DNA of 64,000 nt from Flavobacteriaceae bacterium PS02337 (lineage in GTDB: Bacteria; Bacteroidota; Bacteroidia; Flavobacteriales; Flavobacteriaceae): assembly GCA_029959285.1 (NCBI GenBank), contig JASCOE010000003.1, positions 434,001 to 498,000 of the forward strand, given 5' to 3'. Numbering within the stretch: position 1 is the first letter of the stretch; the number at the start of each line of letters is the position of its first letter. The notes beneath the pieces are model-generated. The model was not told the DNA's origin. It saw only the letters and a program-made list of their open reading frames with translations, and made no database searches. This document shows, in pieces, positions 37,276 to 46,885 of this stretch. Both the position numbers and the translations under genes were made by a program.

Positions 37276-39051
37276 ATGATTTTAGCAACTAAACGTTTAC
37301 TGTCTTTTTTACTACTGATTACTGCATTATTGATTCAGCCGAATTCTATGAATGCACAACTTTTGGGTACAAAAACAGCAGTAGAAGAACCCGTTAAAAC
37401 GCCAGAAGATTCGCTTGGAAGAAGAACGCCGCAAGGAACGGTTAACGGATTTATTAAAGCAATTGGTGACCAGAATTATCTGCGTGCCAGCCAATATTTT
37501 GTTTTAAGTAAACGCTCTTACCGCAAAACAGCCGAAAGAATACGCATAGCAAAAGCTTTTCAGCAGTTGTTAGATCAAGGTGGAAATTTTTCGCCATCGT
37601 CTATTATAAGTAATAAAGAATTTGGTCGTGTAGATGACGAATTGGCGACAGGAGTAGATTTAGTAGGAAACATATCAACCAATAAAATTAATATTCAGCT
37701 TTATGTAGAAAACCAATCTGATGATAGTCAGCCCGCAATATGGCTTTTTTCTTCAGAAACAATCGAGTCAATTCTTTCTGCTGATCTTACTGGAGAAAAA
37801 TCTTTTTTAGATCGAATTTTGCCTAGAATATTAAAAGAAAAAAAAGTAGGAAATGTGCCTATCGGACATTGGGCAGTCGTAGTCGTTATGGCCGTTGTTA
37901 CGTATTTGCTTTCTAGATTGCTGATTTTTGTACTTATTTTTCTCATTCAAAAAATCTGGAGAAAAGCAGATAGCGATAAAGGGACAGCAATGATTGACGC
38001 TTTTAGTCTTCCAGTTCAGCTTTATCTTACCGTAATTTTATTTGTGGCATTAACGCAACGAATGGGAATTTCTATTGTCGTTCGTCAGCGATTTAGCATC
38101 ATTATAATTACAATCGGAATTGTAGCTTTTCTAATTCTGCTTTGGAGAATGACAGATTTCGTAAGTATGTTTACGCGTAGCAGAATGAACAGACGCGGAC
38201 GTATTTCTGCAGTTTCTGCAATTTTATTTTTAAGTCGCACCACAAAAGCAGCAATTATCGTTATCGGAATTATTGCCATTCTTGGAATCATTGGCGTAGA
38301 TGTTACTGCTGGACTTGCTGCTCTTGGTATTGGAGGTATCGCTTTAGCTTTGGGAGCTCAAAAAACAATAGAAAATTTTGTGGGAAGTGTAAGCCTTATT
38401 GCAGATCAGCCATTGCGAGTTGGCGATTATTGCCGAGTTGACGATATAAAAGGAACTGTAGAATCTATCGGAATGCGATCGACTACGCTTCGAACTTCTG
38501 CGCGAACAATTGTAACAATTCCTAACGGACAATTGTCTGCGAGTAAAATCGAAAATTATGCACATCGTGATCGTTTTATTTTCAATCCGATTTTTAATTT
38601 TAGAATGGAAACTACTCCAGATCAGATGCGTTATTTACTTGTAGAACTTAGATCTTTGTTGTATGCGCATCCAGCAATTTTAAATTCATCACCAATAGTG
38701 CGTTTTACAGGAATTACTGCCGATGCATTAAAAGTTGAAATTACCGCCTACATCGAAGCAATAAATGTTGAAGTTTCACAAGAAGTACAAGAAGATATTT
38801 TGTTGAGAATGATGGATATTATTGAAAAAAGTGGTACATCTTTGGCTTATCCTTCTCAGACACTTTACATGGCACGAGATTTTTCTTTCTCAACAGAAAA
38901 AGCCGAAGAGGTTTCTGAAACAGTAAAAAAATGGAAAGAAAATAACGAACTGCAATTACCGAAATTCGACCCTAAACGAGTTGAAGATTTAAAAAATAGT
39001 ATTAAATATCCAGATGAAGGAAGTTTTAATCCTAATGAAGATAATTCGTAG
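37276..39051 (+). CDS. MscS-family mechanosensitive ion channel
   Basis: 591-aa inner-membrane channel. A signal peptide (ends MNAQ) is followed by a periplasmic region to about residue 195, four TM helices (WAVVVVMAVVTYLLSRLLIF, PVQLYLTVILFVALTQ, IIIITIGIVAFLILLW, AAIIVIGIIAILGIIGV) and the pore-lining helix GLAALGIGGIALALGAQKTI. The MscS beta domain follows: LRVGDYCRVDDIKGTVESIG and TIVTIPNGQLSASKIENY. The last 80 residues are a charged tail. It would release solutes under hypo-osmotic shock. It is a single gene ending in TAG with a strong terminator. Confidence 0.93.
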   Translation: MILATKRLLSFLLLITALLIQPNSMNAQLLGTKTAVEEPVKTPEDSLGRRTPQGTVNGFIKAIGDQNYLRASQYFVLSKRSYRKTAERIRIAKAFQQLLDQGGNFSPSSIISNKEFGRVDDELATGVDLVGNISTNKINIQLYVENQSDDSQPAIWLFSSETIESILSADLTGEKSFLDRILPRILKEKKVGNVPIGHWAVVVVMAVVTYLLSRLLIFVLIFLIQKIWRKADSDKGTAMIDAFSLPVQLYLTVILFVALTQRMGISIVVRQRFSIIIITIGIVAFLILLWRMTDFVSMFTRSRMNRRGRISAVSAILFLSRTTKAAIIVIGIIAILGIIGVDVTAGLAALGIGGIALALGAQKTIENFVGSVSLIADQPLRVGDYCRVDDIKGTVESIGMRSTTLRTSARTIVTIPNGQLSASKIENYAHRDRFIFNPIFNFRMETTPDQMRYLLVELRSLLYAHPAILNSSPIVRFTGITADALKVEITAYIEAINVEVSQEVQEDILLRMMDIIEKSGTSLAYPSQTLYMARDFSFSTEKAEEVSETVKKWKENNELQLPKFDPKRVEDLKNSIKYPDEGSFNPNEDNS

Positions 39052-39059
39052 ATTTAAAT

Positions 39060-39090
39060 AAAAGAGCTTCAAAATTTGAAGCTCTTTTTT
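39060..39090 (+). terminator. Terminator of the MscS gene
   Basis: Inverted repeat AAAGAGCTTCAAA / TTTGAAGCTCTTT directly after the stop, with a T-tract. Confidence 0.9.
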
Positions 39091-39325
39091 GTTTCCTAAA
39101 ACATACTTTCTGAATTCTTTTTTTTTGGTATCAATCATAATATTTAGATTTAAAGTGTAAAAAACACCTTTATATATGCCGAGTTTCTTCGATATGTAAA
39201 AAATGTCTATTCTTTTGATTGATCTGTCCATCTTTAGAAATAACTATCGGAGTAATTTTATTTTCGATTCAAAACCCAAATACTTTCGCTAGAATTAATC
39301 GACTTAAATTGTCGTATTATTTGGT

Positions 39326-39358
39326 ATGAAAAACAAAAATCAGAGGTTTATTAATTAG
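39326..39358 (+). other. Possible 10-codon leader ORF before the GH89 gene
   Basis: Short ORF MKNKNQRFIN ending in TAG, 29 bp before an orphan terminator hairpin. It could be part of a leader attenuator for the downstream PUL, but it has no codon run that suggests a signal. Confidence 0.25.
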
Positions 39359-39387
39359 TAAATATTTTGTTAGTTTTTATTAGTTAG

Positions 39388-39421
39388 GGAGATTAATTCA
39401 AAATTTAATCTCCCTTTTTTG
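39388..39421 (+). terminator. Terminator hairpin upstream of GH89, no gene before it
   Basis: Stem GGGAGATTAA / TTAATCTCCC with an 8-nt loop and a T6 tract. It is the second terminator after the MscS gene with no ORF above about 10 codons between them, so it either ends a small RNA or gates the GH89 gene 32 bp downstream. Confidence 0.7.
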
Positions 39422-39458
39422 TTAGAATAATAGGTTATAATTTATTAAATATGTGAAT

Positions 39459-41630
39459 ATGAAAAGAATGAATTTTGAGATTAAAAAACGCAATTCCATA
39501 AAAATGGTTACGCTATTTGTTGCGTTGTTATTTTTTGGAGGAATAAAAGGATATTGTCAAAACGACGAAAAAACAAAAAACGCTTCTGCGGTAATAGAAA
39601 GACTTATAGGCAATCGCGTTTCTGAATTTGAATTGACGATTATTGAAAATAAAACAGCAAATAAAGATTGGTTTGAAATTGAAACGACAAACAATCTGGT
39701 AAAAATTAAAGGTTCTAACAATACAGCAATTTGCTATGCAGCATATAATTTTTTAAGAGATATAGGAGCCGCACTTGTAAGTTGGGAAGGAAATAAAGTT
39801 AACTTACCGAAAACCTGGCCTAAATATTCTAAAAAAGGAAATACGCCTTTTGAATATAGAGAATACTTAAACGCCTGTACTTTTGGTTACACAACTCCGT
39901 GGTGGGACTGGAAACGTTGGGAACAGGAAATCGACTGGATGGCGCTTCACGGAATTAATCTTCCTACAGCAATGGAAGGTCAGGAAGCCGTTTGGAAAGA
40001 ATTGTGGCAAGAATATGGTTTAACAAATAACCAATTGGAAGCACATTTTGCTGGGCCAGCTTTTTTGCCTTGGCAACGTATGGGAAACATTAATAGTTTA
40101 GAAGGTCCGTTGCCGCAAGAATGGTTTACAAAAAAAGAAGCACTTCAAAAGAAAATTCTAGAAAGAATGCGCGCATTAGATATGCATCCTGTTGTTCCGG
40201 CATTTAGCGGTTATGTTCCTAAGGCTTTCGCCGAAAAACATCCTGAAGCAAAAATTACCGAATTAAAATCATGGTCAGGCGGAGGTTTTGCAAGTACTTT
40301 TTTATTAGATTCAAAAGATCCTTTATTTAAAAAAATCGGAAAACGCTTTATCGAAATTTATACTAAAACGTACGGAAAATCTAATTTCTATTTGGCAGAT
40401 TCTTTTAATGAAATTGAACCTCCAGTTTCTGAACATAATAAATATGAAGAATTGGCTAATTATGGTAGTGCCATTTATGAAACTATTAATGAAGCTGCTC
40501 CAGGTGCAATTTGGGTAATGCAAGGCTGGCTTTTTGGTGACAACAAAGAATTTTGGACAAAAGAAGCTACAAGTGCATTTTTAAGTAAAGTGCCAAATGA
40601 TAGATTAATGGTTCAAGATTATGCCAACGATCGTTACAAAGTTTGGGAAAATCAAGAAGCATTTTACGGAAAACAATGGACATATGGTTATGTACATAAT
40701 TATGGTGGATCAAATCCTGTATATGGTGATTTGAATTTCTATAAAAATGAATTGACAAGTTTATTGAAAAATCCGAATAAAGGAAATGTTGTCGGCTACG
40801 GCGCAATGCCAGAAGGTTTAAACAATAATTCAATTGTATATGAATACATTTATGACCTTCCGTGGAGTAAAGGTGAACAACCTGTTAACGATTGGCTAAC
40901 AAAATATCTTAATGCAAGATATGAACAGACAACTTCTAAACCAGTTTTTAAAGCGTGGCAATTATTATTAGAATCTGTTTATAATGTAAAATACTGGGAA
41001 ACACGTTGGTGGAATGATAGGGCTGGAGCGTATTTGTTATTTAAACGTCCAACGGCGACTATTCCGGAATTTAAAGGAAATCCTGGAGACAAGAAAAAAC
41101 TAAAAGAAGCTTTGGACATTTTGAGTAAAGAAGCGAAGAAATACAATAAAAATAATTTTATTCAATACGATTTAATTGACGCTTCAAGACATTATTATTC
41201 TTTATGTATTGATGAAGATTTAATTGAATGTGTAAAAGCATATCAGAAAAAAGATATTGCAAAAGGCGATCAATTATTTAAAAAGATAGAAAAACAAGCT
41301 TTAGAAATAGATAAAATGATGTCGGCACAACCCTTAAATAGTTTAGATCAATGGGTAAAATCGGCTTCAGATTATGGTAGTTCAACTGCAGTTTCTAAAT
41401 TGTATGCAAAAAATGCTAAAACATTAATTACACTTTGGGGCGGAGAAGGTCATTTGAACGATTATGCTTCAAGATCTTGGCACGGAATGTACAAAGGTTT
41501 TTATTGGCCGAGATGGAAAATGTTCTTAGAAGCTTATAAAAAATCAGCAGAAAATAATACTCCGTTTGATGAAACAAAAGAAAGAGAATTAATTAAAAAT
41601 TGGGAAATAAATTGGACAGAAAGCAATTAA
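39459..41630 (+). CDS. GH89 alpha-N-acetylglucosaminidase (NAGLU-like)
   Basis: Exo-alpha-N-acetylglucosaminidase, 723 aa. The ATG at 39459 is preferred over a GTG two codons earlier; a signal peptide lies at about residues 17-35 (ends GYCQ). The GH89 hallmarks are EYLNACTFGYTTPWWDWKRW, WMALHGINLPTAMEGQE, ADSFNEIEPP (Glu318) and GYGAMPEG (Glu452), equivalent to the two catalytic Glu of human NAGLU. It would remove terminal alpha-GlcNAc from glycans. It is the first gene of the right-hand locus, 278 bp before susC. Confidence 0.94.
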   Translation: MKRMNFEIKKRNSIKMVTLFVALLFFGGIKGYCQNDEKTKNASAVIERLIGNRVSEFELTIIENKTANKDWFEIETTNNLVKIKGSNNTAICYAAYNFLRDIGAALVSWEGNKVNLPKTWPKYSKKGNTPFEYREYLNACTFGYTTPWWDWKRWEQEIDWMALHGINLPTAMEGQEAVWKELWQEYGLTNNQLEAHFAGPAFLPWQRMGNINSLEGPLPQEWFTKKEALQKKILERMRALDMHPVVPAFSGYVPKAFAEKHPEAKITELKSWSGGGFASTFLLDSKDPLFKKIGKRFIEIYTKTYGKSNFYLADSFNEIEPPVSEHNKYEELANYGSAIYETINEAAPGAIWVMQGWLFGDNKEFWTKEATSAFLSKVPNDRLMVQDYANDRYKVWENQEAFYGKQWTYGYVHNYGGSNPVYGDLNFYKNELTSLLKNPNKGNVVGYGAMPEGLNNNSIVYEYIYDLPWSKGEQPVNDWLTKYLNARYEQTTSKPVFKAWQLLLESVYNVKYWETRWWNDRAGAYLLFKRPTATIPEFKGNPGDKKKLKEALDILSKEAKKYNKNNFIQYDLIDASRHYYSLCIDEDLIECVKAYQKKDIAKGDQLFKKIEKQALEIDKMMSAQPLNSLDQWVKSASDYGSSTAVSKLYAKNAKTLITLWGGEGHLNDYASRSWHGMYKGFYWPRWKMFLEAYKKSAENNTPFDETKERELIKNWEINWTESN

Positions 41631-41845
41631 AAAATACTTCCAATAAAATTAATCTCGTATATAATCAAAATTTAACTTAACACTTTTACCATAACCTTAA
41701 ACCAAATAGAATTTATGAAATGAAAACATTACGAAATCGATTAATTAATAAGTTTTTAACTATAGAATTTTATAAAAACAACCTTGAAAACCCTTGCCGT
41801 TATTGGCTTTAAAGAAATTATCCATGTTTATGAATAACTTGTCCA

Positions 41846-41875
41846 TTTGTTAACATTTCTTTAGCACTAATTTCG
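41846..41875 (+). promoter_or_regulatory. Candidate promoter of the second susCD pair
   Basis: TTTG at 41846-41849 and TAATTTCG at 41868-41875 (one mismatch to TAnnTTTG), 18-bp spacer. A start near 41882 gives a short 27-nt leader. Confidence 0.45.
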
Positions 41876-41908
41876 TCAATACTATTTAACCAATTAACCA
41901 ATATCACA

Positions 41909-44900
41909 ATGGAAAAACTTAAACTTTTATTATTAGCCTTTTTCTTTGGCTTCTCAATTAATACTTGGGCACAAAAAACAGAAGTGTCCGGTGTAGTTTT
42001 AGATGACAAAGGCATTCCTCTGCCAGCCGCTAACATACTCGAAAAGGGTACAACAAATACTGTAACAACAGATTTTGATGGAAAATTTAGATTTTCAGTT
42101 TCAAACAAAAATGCAGTATTAGTAATTTCTTTTATTGGATTTGACGATCAAACTTTAAAATTAGACGGAACAAAATCTAATTATTCGATTAAATTACAAT
42201 CTACTACAAATAATCTTGAACAAGTTGTAGTAGTAGGATACGGAAAAGGATCCCGTAAAAACCTTACCACTTCTGTAACGTCCATTAAAGCAGAAGAATT
42301 AAATAAAGGAGCGATAAGTGATGTCGGACAACTTTTACAAGGTAAAGTTTCTGGTTTGAATATCTCTTCAAGCGGTGACCCAACAAAAACTGCTTCTGTA
42401 GTTTTACGTGGAGTTTCGACATTAAATAGTTCTCAAGGTCCATTTTATGTAATTGATGGTATTCCTGGAGTTGATATTTCGGTAATTTCTCCAGATGACA
42501 TTGCTACAATCGACGTCTTAAAAGATGCCGCTGCAACTGCAATTTATGGTAACCGTGCTGCAAATGGAGTTATCATGGTAACAACTAAAAAAGGAAGTAA
42601 AGGCAGAACGCAAATTGCATATAACGGATATGTTGGTTTTGAAGAAGTTTCTAATAATCTGGACATGATGAATGCAGATCAGTTGAGAGCTTTTACAACA
42701 AAAAACAATTTGAACTTTACTCCAGAAAATGATAAAGGCGCGAATACAAACTGGTTAAAAGAAATTATGAGACCAAATCGTGCAGTATCTACAAGTCATA
42801 ATTTATCTATGAGCGGAGGTGGAGATCACGGAAATTATACTGCTAGTATTACTTCTCTTAACAGAGAAGGGGTAATGCAGAAAAGTGATTTCTCTCGTAT
42901 TATTGCTCGTTTATCTGTAGAACAATTTGCTTTTGATGATAAAGTGAAATTCGGTTTAAATGTTACCAATTCAAAAACAGATTACCAAAACGTACCACAA
43001 CGTAATACAGTACTTTTACAAGCAGCAAGTTATTTGCCAGTTTCTCCAGTAAGAAATGCAGACGGAACTTTCTTTGAAAATTTTGTAAGTCCAGGATATT
43101 TCAATCCAGTTGCTTTAATAGAGCACGGAACAGATGAAACAACAACAAATAACCTTGTTGGTAATCTTACTGCAGAAGTAAAACTTCCATTCGGAATTAC
43201 TTACAACTTAAATTTAGCACACCAAAAATTAACTGCATTTCACGGAGAGTTTTATGACAGCTATTATTCACAATATAATAGTGCGAACTTTTACAACAAC
43301 CCAGATCCACCTTTGACAAAAACTTTGGTTAACTTTGGAGTAAACGGTTCTGCTTTAAGAAATGCTTATGAAACTAGAAATAACATTATCGAAAGTTTCT
43401 TTACTTGGGATAGAACATTTGGTTCTCATAAATTAAAAGTTGTTGCAGGTTATTCTTGGCAAGAAAACACACTTGGAGACGGATTTCAAGCTACAACTAC
43501 AAACTTCCCAGTTGATAATGTAGGTTACAATAACCTTGCGTTGAGTAATTATACTTCTGTAAACGGTTATGTAGTAAACTTTGGAGATAGTAAAGCGTAT
43601 CAAAAAACACGTTTAATTGCTTATTTCGCTCGTTTAAACTACAATTATAAAGATAAATATCTTTTACAAGGTTCTATTAGAAGAGACGGTGGATCTATGT
43701 TTGGAAAAAATAATCAATGGGGTTATTTTCCATCTGTAGGTGGTGCTTGGAGAATTGACAAAGAAAGCTTTATGCAAAATCAAGGTTTCTTTAGCGACTT
43801 GAAACTTCGCGGAAGCTGGGGTGTAACAGGAAACTCATCTGGATTTAATGCTTATACTGCACAATTTATTTCTGGAAGTTTAGGAACTTTCTATTACAAC
43901 GGACTACAAATTGGTGCTTACGGACCAAACCAAGCCGCGAATCCAGATTTGAAATGGGAAAAAACAGCAACTGCAAATATTGGACTTGATTTCTCAATCT
44001 TAAAAGGAAAAGTAACAGGTTCTGTTGATGTTTACGACAAGAAAACAACTGACATGATTTTCAACTACAATGTTAATCCAGTATTGGTTCCAGTAGGTTC
44101 TATTGTAGCAAACGGAGGAACAATGTCTAATAAAGGTATCGAAGTTAGTTTTAGCACAACTCCGGTTAAAACAGCAGATTTCAGCTGGACAACTAATTTG
44201 AATTTAGCACATAATAAAAATGAAATCGTAAAATTGACTAGTCCATTCTTTGTTGGTGGAGATTCAATTCGTCGTGTGCAGCCAGACGGAGGCGGACAAA
44301 CAGGAAGTACGTTACAAATTTTCAAAGAAGGAAAACCTTTAGGACAATTCTTTACATTGAAATACGCAGGAAAAAATGCTGCAGGAGTTTCTCAGTATTA
44401 TGACAAAAATGGTGCTTTGACAACTACACCTTTAAACGGAGTAGATTACCACTATGCAGGAAGTGCACAGCCAAAATTATTATTAGGATGGGGAAATAAC
44501 TTTCAATACAAAAAATTTGATTTAAGTATTTTCTTCAGAGGAGTATTTGGCAATAAGATTTTTAATGCAACTCGTGCCGATTTATTTAGACCAAGCACAG
44601 CAATGACCAATAATATCTTAGTTGACGCAGGAAATGAGTCACCAAGCGACCTTAACTCTTATAAATACTCGGATCGTTTTATCGAAGACGGTAGTTATTT
44701 AAGATTAGACAACATGACTTTAGGATACAATTTTGGAAAAGTTGGAAGGTACATCAGTAGTGTACGTATTTACCAAACAATAAACAATGTGTTTGTTATT
44801 ACGAAGTACACAGGAATTGATCCAGAGGTTGAACAAGGAGGAACAGCTCCAGGTGTAGATTCGAATAACTTCTATCCAAAAACTAGAACATATATGTTCG

Positions 44901-44920
44901 GTTTAAATGTGAGCTTCTAA
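41909..44920 (+). CDS. SusC/RagA TonB-dependent outer-membrane transporter
   Basis: 1003-aa glycan importer. The signal peptide ends TWAQ (residue 22); a carboxypeptidase-like domain follows (about 25-100, LDDKGIPLPAANILEKGTTN), then the plug (EQVVVVGYGKGSRKNLTTSV, VLKDAAATAIYGNRAANGV) and the barrel ending in YMFGLNVSF. Unlike the other SusC here it has no STN domain, so it does not signal to a FecR; control by the hybrid two-component regulator downstream is more likely. It is 18 bp upstream of its SusD partner, which carries a nonsense codon. Confidence 0.95.
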   Translation: MEKLKLLLLAFFFGFSINTWAQKTEVSGVVLDDKGIPLPAANILEKGTTNTVTTDFDGKFRFSVSNKNAVLVISFIGFDDQTLKLDGTKSNYSIKLQSTTNNLEQVVVVGYGKGSRKNLTTSVTSIKAEELNKGAISDVGQLLQGKVSGLNISSSGDPTKTASVVLRGVSTLNSSQGPFYVIDGIPGVDISVISPDDIATIDVLKDAAATAIYGNRAANGVIMVTTKKGSKGRTQIAYNGYVGFEEVSNNLDMMNADQLRAFTTKNNLNFTPENDKGANTNWLKEIMRPNRAVSTSHNLSMSGGGDHGNYTASITSLNREGVMQKSDFSRIIARLSVEQFAFDDKVKFGLNVTNSKTDYQNVPQRNTVLLQAASYLPVSPVRNADGTFFENFVSPGYFNPVALIEHGTDETTTNNLVGNLTAEVKLPFGITYNLNLAHQKLTAFHGEFYDSYYSQYNSANFYNNPDPPLTKTLVNFGVNGSALRNAYETRNNIIESFFTWDRTFGSHKLKVVAGYSWQENTLGDGFQATTTNFPVDNVGYNNLALSNYTSVNGYVVNFGDSKAYQKTRLIAYFARLNYNYKDKYLLQGSIRRDGGSMFGKNNQWGYFPSVGGAWRIDKESFMQNQGFFSDLKLRGSWGVTGNSSGFNAYTAQFISGSLGTFYYNGLQIGAYGPNQAANPDLKWEKTATANIGLDFSILKGKVTGSVDVYDKKTTDMIFNYNVNPVLVPVGSIVANGGTMSNKGIEVSFSTTPVKTADFSWTTNLNLAHNKNEIVKLTSPFFVGGDSIRRVQPDGGGQTGSTLQIFKEGKPLGQFFTLKYAGKNAAGVSQYYDKNGALTTTPLNGVDYHYAGSAQPKLLLGWGNNFQYKKFDLSIFFRGVFGNKIFNATRADLFRPSTAMTNNILVDAGNESPSDLNSYKYSDRFIEDGSYLRLDNMTLGYNFGKVGRYISSVRIYQTINNVFVITKYTGIDPEVEQGGTAPGVDSNNFYPKTRTYMFGLNVSF

Positions 44921-44938
44921 AAATTAAATTCAAAAATT

Positions 44939-46552
44939 ATGAAAAAGATATTAAAATATTTAGGTCTTCCAGTACTTTTGGCTGGTTTAGTATGGTCTTG
45001 CGACGATCTTGAAGTGCCTATTACAACTCAATTGACACCGGAAGTATTTCCACAGAATTCGACTCAATATATTCAAACAACAGGACCAGTTTATGCAGCT
45101 TTCCGTGGTGAATTCTCATTTGCTTGGTAGTGGTCACAATCGCTTTCTACAGATGAAGCTATTTTGCCTGCAAGAGGAGGTAACTGGTTTGATAACAGAA
45201 ACTATATTGCCATGCATTACCATGACTGGAATGCAGACAACGGAATCATAGGAAGTCTTTGGGATTGGTCTTCTAAAGTAATCGGAACTAGCAATCAGGC
45301 TATTTCTATCTTAAGACAAACAATGCCAGAAGGTGCAGAGAAAAAAACATTGATCTCTGAATTAAAAACAATGCGTGCCATTTCTTATTTTATGTTAATG
45401 GATGGTTACGGAGATGTACCTTTAGATACGTTGTATGGAGATTTTACTTCTCATGCAAAAACGCCAAGAGCTGAAGTTTTTAATTTTATTGAAAAAGAAT
45501 TAAAAAGCGCGGTTCCAAATTTAAATCCTGCATCTGGTGTTACAACTTACGGAAGACCAAATAAGCAGACTGCTAATGCAATGTTAGCTAAATTATATTT
45601 GAACGCAAATATTTATACTGGAACTTCACGTTACAACGAATGTATTGCTGCTTGTGATGAGGTAATCAATTCTAATTTATACGCAGTTGAGCCAAGAGCA
45701 TCTTATCTTCAAATGTTTTATCCGACAAACGGACCAGCAATGAAGGAGTTTATTTTTGCAGTTCCTTATGATCCAGCAGCAGTTACAGTTGGTTTCAACG
45801 GACAAATGTACCACGCTCGTTATGATGTACCACGTTCAGAAAGAGTTAAATTCGGTCTTCCTTACACGCCAAGTGCGCCTAGAAGTACGTTGCCAGAATT
45901 TTACGCTTATTTTAATGATGCAAATGATATTCGTAATAGACAATGGTTAACAGGTCTTCAATATTTAAATGATGGTGTAACTCCAGTAATGGTTACAACA
46001 ACTAAAAAAGGGTACGATCAATTTTACACAGGATCTGACGGAGGTGCTACTTATACTTATCAGGTAAATTTAACACCAAACATTGTAGCCCGTCAAAGTG
46101 TAGCTTTATTTGATCTTGGAAATGACGAAATTGCTTGGAACATGGGATACAGAAACATTAAGTTTTATCCAGATGCAACTTCAACAAACCGTAATCAAAA
46201 GAACGACGTTCCTTTCTTACGTTATTCAGATATTCTTTTAATGAAAGCAGAATCAATTCTACGTGGCGGACCAGTAACATTAGGACAAAGCGCAGATGCA
46301 TTAGTAAATATGGTTCGTTCTAACCGTACAACTTCTACAGCTTTAAGCGGTGTAACATTAGAAGATCTTTACAAAGAAAGAAGCCGTGAGTTTGCTTGGG
46401 AAGCTTGGCATAGAAATGATATGATTCGCTTTGGAAAATATGAAGGACAATGGGGTTACAAAACCAATACAGACGTTTATCGTCGTGTTTTCCCAATTCC
46501 AACAAACGCTATGGTTTTAAATCCAGCTCTTACTCAGAATACTGGATATTAA
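44939..46552 (+). pseudogene. SusD/RagB lipoprotein broken by an in-frame TAG
   Basis: Surface glycan-binding lipoprotein, 537 codons including the interrupted one and the terminal stop. The lipobox GLVWSC gives an acylated Cys near residue 21. A TAG at 45128-45130 stops the frame after FSFAW; the same frame goes on with WSQSLSTDEAILPARGG, the usual SusD region, and ends with LKYSD-like features and RSREFAWEAWHRNDMIRFG. The lost codon was probably TGG (Trp) or a Tyr codon. Everything downstream is intact, so the lesion is recent, an error, or suppressed. A restart at the TTG 45164 would lack the lipobox. Without SusD, glycan uptake by the SusC partner would be poor. Confidence 0.88.
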
Positions 46553-46591
46553 ATAAGAATTTAGTTAAGTAAGCATTTGTAATTTTAATTT

Positions 46592-46629
46592 AAAAAGGAG
46601 AGGAGAGTCAAAATTCTTCTCCTTTTTTT
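46592..46629 (+). terminator. Terminator after the susCD pair
   Basis: A 14-bp stem with two G-U pairs, AAAAAGGAGAGGAG / TTCTTCTCCTTTTT, an 8-nt loop and T7. It lies 39 bp after the susD stop and separates susCD from the GH92 genes. Confidence 0.88.
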
Positions 46630-46684
46630 CAAAAGAAAACTGGTTTTTTCAGTTGCTCGTGAGAATCAGTTCAGTTTAGTTTTT

Positions 46685-46754
46685 TGAATGAAAACAAAGC
46701 TTAATTGAATGCCGTTTCGGAAAATGATTGAAAAATTAAGCTTTGTAACATTCA
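46685..46754. repeat. Bipartite inverted repeat upstream of GH92
   Basis: TGAATG-AAA-ACAAAGCTTAATT is mirrored by AATTAAGCTTTGT-AA-CATTCA across a 27-bp spacer: 13 bp plus 6 bp perfectly paired with a small internal loop. It lies 130 bp before the next ATG and after a terminator, so it is neither coding nor a simple terminator. It may be an RNA structure, an operator or a small mobile-element remnant. Confidence 0.6.
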
Positions 46755-46885
46755 ACTCAATATCTTTTTGAGAATAAATAATAGATTCTCATCGCTAATC
46801 TTCTGTTTTTAATTTCGATTTAGAAATAAATCAACCCAAAATAATCCTTTCTAAGCCAATAATGCCCCATCAATAAAAAGAATAA

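Noticed and set aside
7250-45130. TAG as a sense codon (recoding to Trp or another residue)
   Set aside because: Several intact genes in the window end with TAG as their natural stop (for example at 8084, 26045, 39049 and 59425), so a genome-wide reassignment does not fit. Local suppression cannot be excluded.
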